A stretch of 64,000 nt of DNA from contig NZ_AFNK01000007.1 of assembly GCF_000238795.1 (NCBI RefSeq), positions 124,001 through 188,000 of the forward strand, read 5' to 3'. A program made the translations under genes and the position numbers. Below are positions 52,297 to 60,696 of this stretch, in pieces; the first letter of the stretch is position 1, and each line of letters begins with the position of its first letter. The notes beneath the pieces were generated by a model that ran no database searches, had not been told where the DNA came from, and saw nothing but the letters and a program-made list of their open reading frames with translations. This stretch comes from Haemophilus sputorum CCUG 13788. GTDB taxonomy: Bacteria; Pseudomonadota; Gammaproteobacteria; Enterobacterales; Pasteurellaceae.

Positions 52297-52459
52297 TCCA
52301 CGCTTGGCGTTCATTATTGGGCAGAATAGAAATTAGCGAAGCCAAAATAGATTGATAAAGCCGATTCTCGGTATCGAGATTTTGAACGTGAATTTCTAGT
52401 TCATTGACTCGTTGTTCGAGTTCTGTGAGCCGTTTTATCGGCAATTTAATTACCGTCAT
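52172..52459 (-). CDS. Coiled-coil protein antisense to the early operon
   Basis: 95 residues from the ATG at 52459 with AAGGAA upstream. A leucine-heptad region (LTELEQRVNELEIHVQNLDTENRLYQSILASLIS) followed by NNERQAWIKDFETLYELG. Good codon-like composition and a good start, though oriented against the early transcript. Possibly a gene expressed in lysogeny. Confidence 0.55.
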   Translation of the reverse strand: MTVIKLPIKRLTELEQRVNELEIHVQNLDTENRLYQSILASLISILPNNERQAWIKDFETLYELGLDDVENALPTPQKRNNRSVYLDQLLSLLDK

Positions 52460-52516
52460 AGGGTTTCCTTTTGGAAGTTGAGAGAGCCAATAGGATACCA
52501 CAGGGAGAAAAATCAA

Positions 52517-52657
52517 ATGAAAATGTTAGAAAAATTATGCTTATGGTATTTGAAAAAATACTGGAACAGTCAAGGTTATAAAAAAGCGGTTGCGATTGAG
52601 CAACAAAAACAGGCGGAAAACTTACCGCAGTTTATGAAATCAGGGCAAGCCAAATGA
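52517..52657 (+). CDS. Small basic early protein
   Basis: 46 residues: MKMLEKLCLWYLKKYWNSQG then YKKAVAIEQQKQAENLPQF and so on. GGGAGA precedes the ATG, and its stop overlaps the ATG of the next gene (ATGA). Function unknown. Confidence 0.55.
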   Translation: MKMLEKLCLWYLKKYWNSQGYKKAVAIEQQKQAENLPQFMKSGQAK

Positions 52658-52953
52658 AAGAAAAAATTAACGGCACGCAGCGTGCGTTGCGGATTTTAAA
52701 AGCCCTAAAAGGGCGAACGATGGACGGCTTAAGCAATAAAGATTTGTGCGAAGCGATTGATGAAACACCAGTGAATATCACCCGCGCTACGGCGATTTTA
52801 GAAAGCGAAGGCTTTTTGCGCAAATTGCCCACTGGCAACTGGACGCTCAGTTTTGCCCTGCTCAATTTGGCGGTGTGTTATGAGCAAGATATGCAGGCAG
52901 TGAATGAGCGATTTAATGAAATGCGCCACCGTGTTGCAACAGGTGGTTTTTAG
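52654..52953 (+). CDS. IclR-type winged-helix early protein
   Basis: 99 residues: RALRILKALKGRTMDGLSNKDLCEAIDETPVNITRATAILESEGFLRKLPTGNWTLS matches an IclR-like N-terminal HTH without the ligand domain. Common between ner and the transposase gene in Pasteurellaceae Mu-like phages. Likely an early transcription regulator. Confidence 0.75.
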   Translation: MKEKINGTQRALRILKALKGRTMDGLSNKDLCEAIDETPVNITRATAILESEGFLRKLPTGNWTLSFALLNLAVCYEQDMQAVNERFNEMRHRVATGGF

Positions 52954-52959
52954 GAGTGA

Positions 52960-53943
52960 ATGATGACAGATTTAAGATTAAGTGAACAACAAGATGCGGT
53001 GGCATTAGCCAGTCAAGCCTTAACGCAAGATGTAGCCCAATCCTACGAAATGCTGGGAATGGTAAAAATGTCTGACTTTCATAGAAAACTGATAACGTGT
53101 CAGCAAATTAAAATGTTATCAGAATTTAAAAAATCTAAGAGATACAAAGACTTAACAATGCAAGACATAGATGGAAATTGGAAACACGTCAGCACTTGGG
53201 AAGAGTTTTGCGGTTGCTTAGGTTTTAGTGCTAAGAAAATTGATGAAGATATTTTAAACCTTAACCGGTTAGGCGAAGACTTCCTAGAAACCAGCCAACG
53301 CCTTGGCTTAGGCTACCGCGAAATGCGAAAACTTCGCCAACTGCCCGAAGAAGCCCGAGCGGAAATTGTGGACGCGGATTATTCAGACACCACCGATAAG
53401 GAAGAGTTGATTGAGAAAATCGAAGATTTAACCGCCCAACACGCGAAGGAGAAAGAAGCCTTGCAAGCCCAACTCAAACGCAAGTCGGACGATTATGAAG
53501 CACAGGCGAAAGTGCTTGCTACCAAAAACGAGCGGATTAACCACTTAGATTTGGAATTGGCGAAGAAAACCAAAGCGATTGAAACCCAAACGCCTGAACA
53601 ACGTGGTGGCGTGTTACGTGAAGAAGCGGCTGCGATTTCTTACAAAGCAGAAGCCGTGCTACGAGGGCAAGTATTCCAAGCCTTTGAAGCCTTAACCGCT
53701 CATACGGAAGCCACAGGCATTGACCACAAGCAGTTTATGAGTGGGGTGCTTGCCGAGTATCAGTTGATTTTGTCAGAACTCAAAGAACGCTTTGGGTTGG
53801 ATGATACGCCAAGCGGCGAAGCCTTACCTGAATGGGCGAGAGAAGATTATCAGCCTGACGGCAAGTTAGATGAAAGTGTAACGAGCATTTTGGACGAGAT
53901 TGAGCTTGATGCTCGCATTCAAGATGCGGAAGTGGTGGGTTAA
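52960..53943 (+). CDS. Early coiled-coil protein before the transposase
   Basis: 327 residues: conserved-looking N-terminal part (KMSDFHRKLITCQQIKMLSEFKKSKRYKD...WEEFCGCLGFSAKKIDEDILNLNRLGEDFL), then a long coiled coil at about 145-220. Two adjacent ATGs; the second (52963) is better spaced from AGGAG. It precedes the transposase gene by 9 bp. Perhaps a DNA-replication or partition-type accessory; no firm family. Confidence 0.65.
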   Translation: MMTDLRLSEQQDAVALASQALTQDVAQSYEMLGMVKMSDFHRKLITCQQIKMLSEFKKSKRYKDLTMQDIDGNWKHVSTWEEFCGCLGFSAKKIDEDILNLNRLGEDFLETSQRLGLGYREMRKLRQLPEEARAEIVDADYSDTTDKEELIEKIEDLTAQHAKEKEALQAQLKRKSDDYEAQAKVLATKNERINHLDLELAKKTKAIETQTPEQRGGVLREEAAAISYKAEAVLRGQVFQAFEALTAHTEATGIDHKQFMSGVLAEYQLILSELKERFGLDDTPSGEALPEWAREDYQPDGKLDESVTSILDEIELDARIQDAEVVG

Positions 53944-53952
53944 GGAAATGCA

Positions 53953-55773
53953 ATGGCAATACTACCGAGCGTTCTCGCCCAATATGCCGAGCGTGTGGAG
54001 AAAGCAGGCTTTGGCGAGAAGGAAAAAATTATTGAAGAAGGCTGTGCATTCACCGGTTTAAGCCGAGCCACCTTTCTTCGGCAAATTAAGCCCTACCGCC
54101 CAGCGAGTGGTCGCAAAGTACGGTCAGACAAGGGGAAACATCAAATGGATGCGAACGAGCTGAAATTGATTAGTGCGGCGTGGTTACACCTACGGCGGAA
54201 AAATGGCAAAACCATGGCAACGTTGGAGCGGATTTTAGACATATTGCGCGCCAATGACAAAGTGAAAGCGGAGTTTGTGGACGAGAAAACAGGCGAAGTC
54301 CGCCCTTATTCGGCAAGTTCGGTGGAGCGTGCATTACGCAATGCTAATTTGCACCCTGACCAGCTGTTACGCCCTGCCCCAGTGGTACAGTTGCAAAGCC
54401 GACACCCGAACCACGTTTGGCAAATAGACCCGTCTTTGTGTGTGCTGTATTACCTGAAAGAAACTGGCAAAGGCAATGGGTTGTGCGTAATGGAAGCAGA
54501 GCAATTCTACAAAAACAAGCCAGCGAATGTGGCGAAAGTCGAACCGCAACGAGTGTGGCGGTATGTCATTACCGACCACGCGAGTGGCGTGATTTATGTG
54601 GAATATGTGTATGGCGGCGAAACGGCGGAGAACATTTCTGAAACCTTTATTAACGCCATTCAGAAGAAAGATAACCCTGCCGAGCCATTTTTCGGTGTGC
54701 CGAAAATTTTGATGTTCGACCGTGGTTCTGCCAATACGTCACAAATGTTCACCCATTTGCTGAACCAGTTGGACGTGAAAATTGAAGTGCCGAAAGCCCA
54801 CAATGCCCGAGCTAAAGGGCAAGTGGAGAAAGGCAATGATATTGTGGAACGCCAATTTGAAAGCGGTTTGCGGTTTATGAATGTGAGTGGGCTTGATGAG
54901 TTAAATCAACTTGCTCACCAGTGGATGCGGTATTTCAACGGCAAAGCCATTCATAGCCGACACGGTATGACACGTTACGGTGCGTGGCGAAAAATCCACG
55001 CCAATGACTTGTTATATCCGCCCAGCCGTGAGATTTGCCAAGAGCTGATGATTACCGCACTCACCGAACGATTGGTGACCGATAAGTTGGAAATCAGCTT
55101 TGAAAATCGCCGATATGATGTGCGTGATGTACCTGATGTGAAAATTGGAGAGAAAATCACGGTGGGCAAAAATCCGTACCGCCCTGAATGTGTGCAAGTG
55201 CAGTGCTTTGAGCAGATTTTTGCCGATGACGGCACGGTTAGCCTGAAACCTTATTGGGTGGTGTTGGAACCGATTGAAGTGAATGAACTAGGCTTCCGTG
55301 TGGACGCGGCAATCATCGGCGAAGAATACAAGGCCCATCGCAAAACGGCGTTTGAAACCAATAAGGAACAGGCGGAGCAACTGGCTTATGGTGTAGAAAC
55401 CGAAGACGAGTTGAAGCGAGCCAAGAAAGCCAACGCACCGTTATTCAACGGCGAAATCAACCCTTACAAACACATCGAAGAGAGCAAGCTAACGTGGTTC
55501 TTACCGAACAAAGGACAAGAACACGAACTGACCACCAACGCACGCCGTGTTGAGCAAAAACCGATGTCAGCGGTGGAGTTTGCCAAAAACGGCAAAGCAC
55601 GCTGGGGCGAGTTGTGGACGGGCGAATGCTATCAATGGATTACCGGCAAATATCCGCAAGGTGTGCCGCAGGTGGAAGCTGAACGGTTGCTGGGCTTGAG
55701 CTTTGATGAATTCAAGGCGGAGTTTATGGCGCCAGAGCCGACAACATCACATTTGAAATTGTTGGCTGCCTAG
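53953..55773 (+). CDS. MuA-type DDE transposase
   Basis: 606 residues. Catalytic D159 (VWQIDPS), D256 (MFDRGSAN) and E292 (GQVEKGN) form a DD(35)E triad in an RNase-H fold; the C-terminal half holds the Mu-type beta barrel. The N-terminus has an HTH-like segment (TGLSRATFLRQI) for end binding. It lacks a clear internal-activation domain at the very start, as in BcepMu-like transposases. It cuts and joins phage ends for integration and replicative transposition. Confidence 0.92.
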   Translation: MAILPSVLAQYAERVEKAGFGEKEKIIEEGCAFTGLSRATFLRQIKPYRPASGRKVRSDKGKHQMDANELKLISAAWLHLRRKNGKTMATLERILDILRANDKVKAEFVDEKTGEVRPYSASSVERALRNANLHPDQLLRPAPVVQLQSRHPNHVWQIDPSLCVLYYLKETGKGNGLCVMEAEQFYKNKPANVAKVEPQRVWRYVITDHASGVIYVEYVYGGETAENISETFINAIQKKDNPAEPFFGVPKILMFDRGSANTSQMFTHLLNQLDVKIEVPKAHNARAKGQVEKGNDIVERQFESGLRFMNVSGLDELNQLAHQWMRYFNGKAIHSRHGMTRYGAWRKIHANDLLYPPSREICQELMITALTERLVTDKLEISFENRRYDVRDVPDVKIGEKITVGKNPYRPECVQVQCFEQIFADDGTVSLKPYWVVLEPIEVNELGFRVDAAIIGEEYKAHRKTAFETNKEQAEQLAYGVETEDELKRAKKANAPLFNGEINPYKHIEESKLTWFLPNKGQEHELTTNARRVEQKPMSAVEFAKNGKARWGELWTGECYQWITGKYPQGVPQVEAERLLGLSFDEFKAEFMAPEPTTSHLKLLAA

Positions 55774-55777
55774 CCCA

Positions 55778-55817
55778 AAAATCTCCCCTAACCCTTCTTT
55801 ACAAAAGAGGGGGACTT
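55778..55817. repeat. Palindromic interspersed repeat, copy 6
   Basis: AAATCTCCCCTAACCC then TTCTTTACAAAAGAGGGGGACTT. It fills the gap between transposase and MuB-like genes. Confidence 0.8.
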
Positions 55818-55833
55818 ATTGAAGGAGCATTTT

Positions 55834-57006
55834 ATGCTGAAACTAAAACAGGTGCTGATTGATAAGGGCGTGAGCTTAAGGCAGTTGGCACAGATGATGA
55901 ATGTGTCGCCTGCGACCATTTCTCAGTTGATAAATCATAATCAACGGGTGCGGGAGTGGGTGGCATTTGAGAAGAGTTTAATAGCGTCTTTGCAAAAGAT
56001 TGGGATAAACCAACCGCTTGCAACGCTATTGAGACAGGAAGCGACAGCGGAAAGTTTGGCGACCGAACCTGCCGCTTCCGCCCTTAAAACCAAACGAGAA
56101 ATTAAGGACGAGATTATGTTACTCGCAAAACAGGCTTTATTTCCAGCCACTAAGAAACATTTTTTATTACCGATTGACCCTTTTTCCGTCGATATTCGCT
56201 CGGCTGATGAAGTTTTCGCCACCAGCGACATTCGTTATGTGCGGGAGTCGCTTTATCAAACCGCTAAGCACGGTGGCTTTATGGCGGTGGTGGGAGAATC
56301 AGGTGCGGGCAAATCGACCCTGCGCCGTGATTTGATTGATCGCATTCGAGCAGAAAACGCCCCAATTGCGGTGATTGAGCCTTACATCATCGCAATGGAA
56401 GACAACGACATCAAGGGCAAAACGCTCAAAGCAGCCCATATTGCCGAAGCGATTATTTCCACCCTTGCACCGCTACAAAACGTGAAGCGTTCGCCTGAAG
56501 CACGGTTCCGCCAGTTGCATCAAGTGTTGAAAGAAAGCTGTAAATCGGGCTATTCGAACGTGCTTATCATCGAAGAAGCGCACTCCTTGCCAATTCCGAC
56601 GCTTAAACACTTGAAACGCTTTTTTGAGTTGGAAGATGGCTTTAAAAAGCTGATTTCGATTGTGCTAATTGGTCAGCCTGAATTGAAGCTGAAACTGTCG
56701 GAACGCAACACCGAAGTCCGCGAAGTGGTGCAACGCTGTGAAGTGGTGGAACTCGCACCCCTTGATGCAGAGTTGGAAAACTATGTGGCGTTCCGCTTAG
56801 CAAAAGTGGGCAAAAAACTCAACGATATTTTTGATGAAGATGCTTTCCTTGCGGTGCGACAACGCTTAACGGCGGTGGGCAGAAACAAAACTACCACTAG
56901 TTTGCTTTATCCGCTCGCAGTAAACAACTTGCTCACGGCAGCGATGAACTTGGCAGAAAGTTTAGGTGTGCCGAAAGTGAACGGCGATGTAGTGATGCAG
57001 GTTTAG
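55834..57006 (+). CDS. MuB-like AAA+ ATPase (target-DNA activator)
   Basis: 390 residues from the ATG with GGAG upstream. N-terminal HTH (VSLRQLAQMMNVSPATISQLI), then an AAA+ domain with Walker A GESGAGKST at about 154-162 and Walker B VLIIEEAHSLP. It forms ATP-dependent filaments on target DNA and delivers it to the transposase, and mediates target immunity. Partner of the gene just upstream. Confidence 0.9.
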   Translation: MLKLKQVLIDKGVSLRQLAQMMNVSPATISQLINHNQRVREWVAFEKSLIASLQKIGINQPLATLLRQEATAESLATEPAASALKTKREIKDEIMLLAKQALFPATKKHFLLPIDPFSVDIRSADEVFATSDIRYVRESLYQTAKHGGFMAVVGESGAGKSTLRRDLIDRIRAENAPIAVIEPYIIAMEDNDIKGKTLKAAHIAEAIISTLAPLQNVKRSPEARFRQLHQVLKESCKSGYSNVLIIEEAHSLPIPTLKHLKRFFELEDGFKKLISIVLIGQPELKLKLSERNTEVREVVQRCEVVELAPLDAELENYVAFRLAKVGKKLNDIFDEDAFLAVRQRLTAVGRNKTTTSLLYPLAVNNLLTAAMNLAESLGVPKVNGDVVMQV

Positions 57007-57014
57007 GGGGCGAT

Positions 57015-57218
57015 ATGAGAAAAACAACCTTAATTTTAACCGCATTTTTGTTGGCTGGCTGTGATGACGGAATGATACAAAAGCAAACGTGGGCGTATGC
57101 CGAACTTTGTATCAGCGGTGTAGTTTACCTCCGCTCGCCCAACGGCAGCCTAACCCCAAAAATTAACGCGGATTTTTATCCTTATACTTGCCAAAAAGGA
57201 GTAACAAACAATGGCTAA
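57015..57218 (+). CDS. Small lipoprotein-like early protein
   Basis: 67 residues with signal MRKTTLILTAFLLAGC (lipobox LLAGC, Asp at +2, which predicts inner-membrane retention). The mature part has two further Cys. Overlaps the next gene by 8 bp. Possibly an exclusion or envelope-modifying protein made early in infection. Confidence 0.6.
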   Translation: MRKTTLILTAFLLAGCDDGMIQKQTWAYAELCISGVVYLRSPNGSLTPKINADFYPYTCQKGVTNNG

Positions 57219-57411
57219 AAAACTGACCGACATTACCGTAACAATGAACTCTAATTACGATAATAAATTATTTCTAGAAGAATACGAAACAGCAATGGCG
57301 GATTGGACGGAAGAAGAACGAGCTGGCTTACCAGTATCTGAAATTGCATCTATCTTTAAACACGAATTTTCAGATGGTTCTGTTGAATATATTTTTAAAA
57401 TTAAGGAATAA
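57211..57411 (+). CDS. Hypothetical early protein
   Basis: 66 residues, acidic (LEEYETAMADWTEEERAGLPVSEIASIFKHEFSDGSVEYIFKIKE). AAGGAG precedes the ATG. Sits between the lipoprotein and gam. No family recognised. Confidence 0.6.
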   Translation: MAKKLTDITVTMNSNYDNKLFLEEYETAMADWTEEERAGLPVSEIASIFKHEFSDGSVEYIFKIKE

Positions 57412-57414
57412 AGA

Positions 57415-57939
57415 ATGGCTAAACGAGCAACAAGAGTAAAAAGCGAAGTACAAGAAATTGCATTGCAAACCCAAGATGAAGTGGCGCTGGCGATTAAACA
57501 GATCGGCGATTTAGAACGTGAGCAGGTGCGACTTTCCACCCAGCAAGCGGACGAGAAAGCAGCGGTTGATGAAAAATACACGGCACAACTGACTACATTG
57601 AAAGAGCAAGTGAAGCCGTTACAAAAGGCGGTACAGGCGTATTGTGAAAGTCGTCGTTTAGAACTCACTAACGGGGGCAAGCAGAAGACGGCTTACTTTA
57701 CCACCGGCGAAGTACAATGGCGTGCCAAACCGCCTGCGGTGGTTGCCAAAGGCATTGACGGGATTTTGGAGAGCTTACGCAATTCGGGATTGTTCCGCTT
57801 TATTCGCACGAAAGAAGAGCTCAATAAGGAAGCGATGCTTGCCGAGCCTGATATTGCACGCTCTATTTCGGGCGTAACTATTCGAGAAGGTGTGGAAGAG
57901 TTTGTCATTAAGCCGAATGATGAAGAGGTGCGAAAATGA
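57415..57939 (+). CDS. gam: Gam, host-nuclease inhibitor
   Basis: 174 residues: the central coiled coil (residues 20-75, EVALAIKQIGDLEREQVRLSTQQADEKAAVDEKY) and the conserved C-terminal region TGEVQWRAKPPAVVAKG...GLFRFIRTKEELNKEAML. Mu Gam is a Ku-like end-binding protein that shields linear DNA from RecBCD. Length equals Mu Gam (174). Start is 3 bases after the preceding stop. Confidence 0.93.
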   Translation: MAKRATRVKSEVQEIALQTQDEVALAIKQIGDLEREQVRLSTQQADEKAAVDEKYTAQLTTLKEQVKPLQKAVQAYCESRRLELTNGGKQKTAYFTTGEVQWRAKPPAVVAKGIDGILESLRNSGLFRFIRTKEELNKEAMLAEPDIARSISGVTIREGVEEFVIKPNDEEVRK

Positions 57940-58157
57940 GCCGAAAACCAAAAGTAGATCGAGATGTACTCGAAGAAGCCTATCGCAAAGCAGCCGAAAC
58001 TGCAGCAGCAATGGAACGTTCGGGCAATTATGCCCGAGCTGGTGAATTGTGGGGAGAAGCAGCAAAACAAGCGGTAACACTCAAACAACGTGAGTGGTGC
58101 AACACGCGCAAAACCTATTGCAAAACGTGGCAAGGTAAACGGGAGAAAAAACAATGA
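57936..58157 (+). CDS. ANR-family small regulator
   Basis: 73 residues with the ANR pattern: YRKAAETAAAMERSGNYARAGELWGEAAKQAVTLKQREWCNTRKTYC. Known members (E. coli Aar and prophage homologues) bind AraC-type activators and repress virulence genes. Encoded with a 4-bp overlap after gam. May let the phage influence host regulation. Confidence 0.75.
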   Translation: MSRKPKVDRDVLEEAYRKAAETAAAMERSGNYARAGELWGEAAKQAVTLKQREWCNTRKTYCKTWQGKREKKQ

Positions 58158-58312
58158 TTTCCACACTAGACGCCTTAAAAATGCAACTTCGCCAAGCGAT
58201 TATTCAACTGGAACAGGCTGAGAAATCGCTAGATAAAGAACAAATGGAATACGCCAAAGTGTATGTAAGTAATGCGAAGGGGATTTTGATGAAACTCGGC
58301 ATTAGTTTTTAA
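58154..58312 (+). CDS. Small helical early protein
   Basis: 52 residues: MISTLDALKMQLRQAIIQLE then QAEKSLDKEQMEYAKVYVSN, ending LMKLGISF. Start overlaps the ANR gene stop (ATGA). A single helical hairpin is expected. It is the last gene before a strong terminator. Function unknown. Confidence 0.6.
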   Translation: MISTLDALKMQLRQAIIQLEQAEKSLDKEQMEYAKVYVSNAKGILMKLGISF

Positions 58313-58320
58313 GATAAACC

Positions 58321-58345
58321 AAACCGCCTTCGGGCGGTTTTCTTG
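58321..58345 (+). terminator. Intrinsic terminator within the early region
   Basis: AAACCGCC-TTCG-GGCGGTTT followed by TCTTG. A stable UUCG tetraloop hairpin splitting the early operon into two parts. Confidence 0.85.
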
Positions 58346-58363
58346 TATTAGGAGAAATTAATA

Positions 58364-59080
58364 ATGAAGAATAAAGAAAAATTATTGAGCAAGATTAAGA
58401 AATTACTGGCTTTAAGCAAATCCCCAAATCCACACGAAGCGGCAAGAGCTTTAGCAATGGCTCAAAAACTAATGGCGGAAAACGAATTAAATCAAAGTGA
58501 TGTGCTTTTTTCAGAATATAACGGTAAACAAAAATTCTCTATCACTCCGCCGAGATATGTGCATATTCTAACAGGTGTAATTTATAAGGCTTTTGGTGTA
58601 GAAGGTTATTTCGCTAATCATTATCCCGAGCAAGAATTTGGGGAGAATAAATTGCACGTTGTTTTTTTTGGGAAAGAGGAAAGACCGATGGTTGCGTCTT
58701 ATTGCTTTGATGTTTTGTATCGACAGTTACAAAAGGCACGCCAAGCGTTTAATGCCAGTCAAAGCAAACGGTTGAAACGCAGTACGCTCATAGCTAGAGC
58801 TGATAAATTCTGTGAAGGCTGGGCATTGGGTGTTTATGATGTAGTTGAAGAATTTGTATTTAGTAGCGAAGAGAAAGTTGAAATGCGAAAACAACGTGAA
58901 AAACTCACTCAAACGCTACAATTAACCAAAGGGAAAACTCGTGAAGCAGGAAATAGCCGAGAACGAGATGATAGTTCTAAATCGCTTGGTTACGAACAAG
59001 GCAAAAAAGCCCGACTTCATCACGGTGTCAATGGAAAAGAAATGGCTAAATTAGGAGTGAAAAATGAAAGTGAAATGTAG
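58364..59080 (+). CDS. DUF2786 domain protein
   Basis: 238 residues. LLSKIKKLLALSKSPNPHEAARALAMAQKLMAENELNQSD is the DUF2786 start, followed by a metallopeptidase-like region without a clear HExxH. The C-terminus is Lys/Arg rich with GYEQGKKARLHHGV. Common in phage early regions. Overlaps the next gene by 17 bp. Confidence 0.8.
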   Translation: MKNKEKLLSKIKKLLALSKSPNPHEAARALAMAQKLMAENELNQSDVLFSEYNGKQKFSITPPRYVHILTGVIYKAFGVEGYFANHYPEQEFGENKLHVVFFGKEERPMVASYCFDVLYRQLQKARQAFNASQSKRLKRSTLIARADKFCEGWALGVYDVVEEFVFSSEEKVEMRKQREKLTQTLQLTKGKTREAGNSRERDDSSKSLGYEQGKKARLHHGVNGKEMAKLGVKNESEM

Positions 59081-59540
59081 TGCGTGCGGAGCGTTGCATT
59101 CATTGGATGCGTTAATTGCCAATCAAGCGGCGAGCGAGGCGCTGAATGCGGCATTGATGGTAAGTGGTGAACTGGGCGAGGCGTTGATTCGCTATTTAGG
59201 ACTATTTCGCCCAGCGAAAAGTTCGCTCACCTTTGACCGTGTTGCCACTTTGTTAAGTGAGCTTACACCGATGATTCAAGCGGGCAAGATTAAGCGTGAT
59301 GGTGTGGAATGTGATGCCCCTGTGGATGCGTGGATTTATGCGATCAATCAGATGATGGCAAATCGGCAAGCATTGAAATTACCGATGAAGTCGCACGGTT
59401 ATTTGTTTGAAATTATTGCGGGCCATAAGCCTGTTGGCACATCGATGGTGAAAAATTCCGAGCAAAATCGCCCGCTTGCAAGCAATAAAATGAACGCAAT
59501 TAAAGGAGCGTTGGAATGGGGCAAAACAATCAATGGCTAA
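59064..59540 (+). CDS. Zinc-finger early phage protein
   Basis: 158 residues beginning MKVKCSACGALHSLDALI (one CxxC), continuing with a helical core (SSLTFDRVATLLSELTPMIQAGKIKRDG) that may bind DNA. Overlaps its neighbours at both ends. Typical of Mu-like phages of this family, but without an assigned function. Confidence 0.68.
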   Translation: MKVKCSACGALHSLDALIANQAASEALNAALMVSGELGEALIRYLGLFRPAKSSLTFDRVATLLSELTPMIQAGKIKRDGVECDAPVDAWIYAINQMMANRQALKLPMKSHGYLFEIIAGHKPVGTSMVKNSEQNRPLASNKMNAIKGALEWGKTING

Positions 59541-59890
59541 AACCCGTACTGGCGCAAGGTGTAGCAATGTTGTTGCTGTTACGTCTGAAAAATTCACCGA
59601 CGGAAGAGGTAATTCAGCCTACACTGGAAGCGTGGTATCAGGTAATTACTTATAAAAAGTCGTGGGATATGGAGTTGGATAAGGTGCGGTTTGAGACGGC
59701 ATTTATGACACTTGGGCAGACTTGCGATTGGTTTCCTACGCCAAAACAGCTTCTGGAAGCCTTACCACGGCGTGAATATCCTGAGCTTCCGCCACCACCG
59801 CCGAAAAATGTAGAAGAAATGGCACAGGAAAAGGCACAAATGGAAAGTAATTTACAACGATTGAAAGCAATTTTAAGGGGTAAACGATGA
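59516..59890 (+). CDS. Hypothetical early protein (replication-associated?)
   Basis: 124 residues: helical, with WDMELDKVRFETAFMTLGQTCDWFPTPKQLLEALPRREYPELPPPPPKN. The DWFPTPKQLLEALP segment is reminiscent of short phage replication-initiation accessory proteins. The ATG overlaps the previous gene by 25 bp. Its stop overlaps the gemA start by 4 bp. Confidence 0.6.
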   Translation: MGQNNQWLKPVLAQGVAMLLLLRLKNSPTEEVIQPTLEAWYQVITYKKSWDMELDKVRFETAFMTLGQTCDWFPTPKQLLEALPRREYPELPPPPPKNVEEMAQEKAQMESNLQRLKAILRGKR

Positions 59891-60273
59891 GAAAACGATT
59901 ATTGCAACTGGTGCATATTGGGAAAACACAGTTGAAGATGGACGATGAGACTTATCGGAGTCTATTATCTCAACAATTCTACCAAAATTCGGCAAAAAAT
60001 ATAAGCTATTCAGATTTAGTAAAACTGGTCAAAATACTGCAACAAAAAGGCGCGAAAATTCGCTTACCGCGTGATACACCGCAACTTTCAGCCGTTCAGC
60101 GGAAATTGTGGGCAGTGTGGAAAGCAGTGGCTGATGAAAGTAGTTCGGCAGCGTTGAATGCGTTTGTGCAGCGCTATTATGCCGAAATTGCGGACTGGCG
60201 TGAGCTAGATAGAGAGCAAACAGCAGCTATTATTGAGCAGCTAAAACAGTGGAAAAAACGAGTAGGTAAATAA
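59887..60273 (+). CDS. gemA: GemA/gp16-family regulatory protein (DUF1018)
   Basis: 128 residues: RLLQLVHIGKTQLKMDDETYRSLL and SAVQRKLWAVWKAVADE are DUF1018 features. In Mu, GemA changes host gene expression and DNA supercoiling. Immediately precedes mor, as in Mu. Confidence 0.87.
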   Translation: MRKRLLQLVHIGKTQLKMDDETYRSLLSQQFYQNSAKNISYSDLVKLVKILQQKGAKIRLPRDTPQLSAVQRKLWAVWKAVADESSSAALNAFVQRYYAEIADWRELDREQTAAIIEQLKQWKKRVGK

Positions 60274-60650
60274 TGATTGATGCCAAATTTGACAATAATG
60301 ACTTTCAAACCAAAGCCCCCGATTTATTGGCAGATTTGGCGAAATATACGGTAATGGCTGTGCGTGAATGTTACCCTGAAATGGACGCGGAAACCGCAGA
60401 AAATATTGGAATGATTGTGGCATTGAAGACGGGGCATAACTGGGGCGGTTTGAATGTGTATGTGCCGAAATCAATGTCGCTTTTCGCCTGTGAGCGTGAA
60501 AAGCAAATTTTCAATGAGTTCACCGGCAATAATCACGCCTACCTTGCTAAGAAGTATGGTTTATCTTTGCAATGGATCTACAAAATCGTGAAGCGTGTGC
60601 AGAAGGAAGAAATTGCCAAACGGCAATTTGATATGTTCGCTCAATCCTAA
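60273..60650 (+). CDS. mor: Mor-family middle/late transcription activator
   Basis: 125 residues. The Mor/C family pattern is visible: AENIGMIVALKTGHNWGGLNVYVPKS (dimerisation and minor-groove strand) and ACEREKQIFNEFTGNNHAYLAKKYGLSLQWIYKIVKRVQKEE (C-terminal HTH). No separate C gene is seen, so this protein may drive the late units directly, plausibly via the three dyads at 36115, 41296 and 49259. Confidence 0.9.
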   Translation: MIDAKFDNNDFQTKAPDLLADLAKYTVMAVRECYPEMDAETAENIGMIVALKTGHNWGGLNVYVPKSMSLFACEREKQIFNEFTGNNHAYLAKKYGLSLQWIYKIVKRVQKEEIAKRQFDMFAQS

Positions 60651-60658
60651 AAAACAAA

Positions 60659-60696
60659 CCCAGTGACCGTAAAAAGTCGCTGGGTTTTCTTTTTCT
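60659..60696 (+). terminator. Terminator after mor
   Basis: CCCAGTGAC pairs with GTCGCTGGG (one mismatch), followed by TTTTCTTTTT. It ends the early operon about 160 bp before the prophage end. Confidence 0.85.

Noticed and set aside
53953-55773. Insertion sequence transposase
   Set aside because: Context (MuB, Gam, Mor, phage structural genes) and length show a Mu-type phage transposase, not an independent IS.
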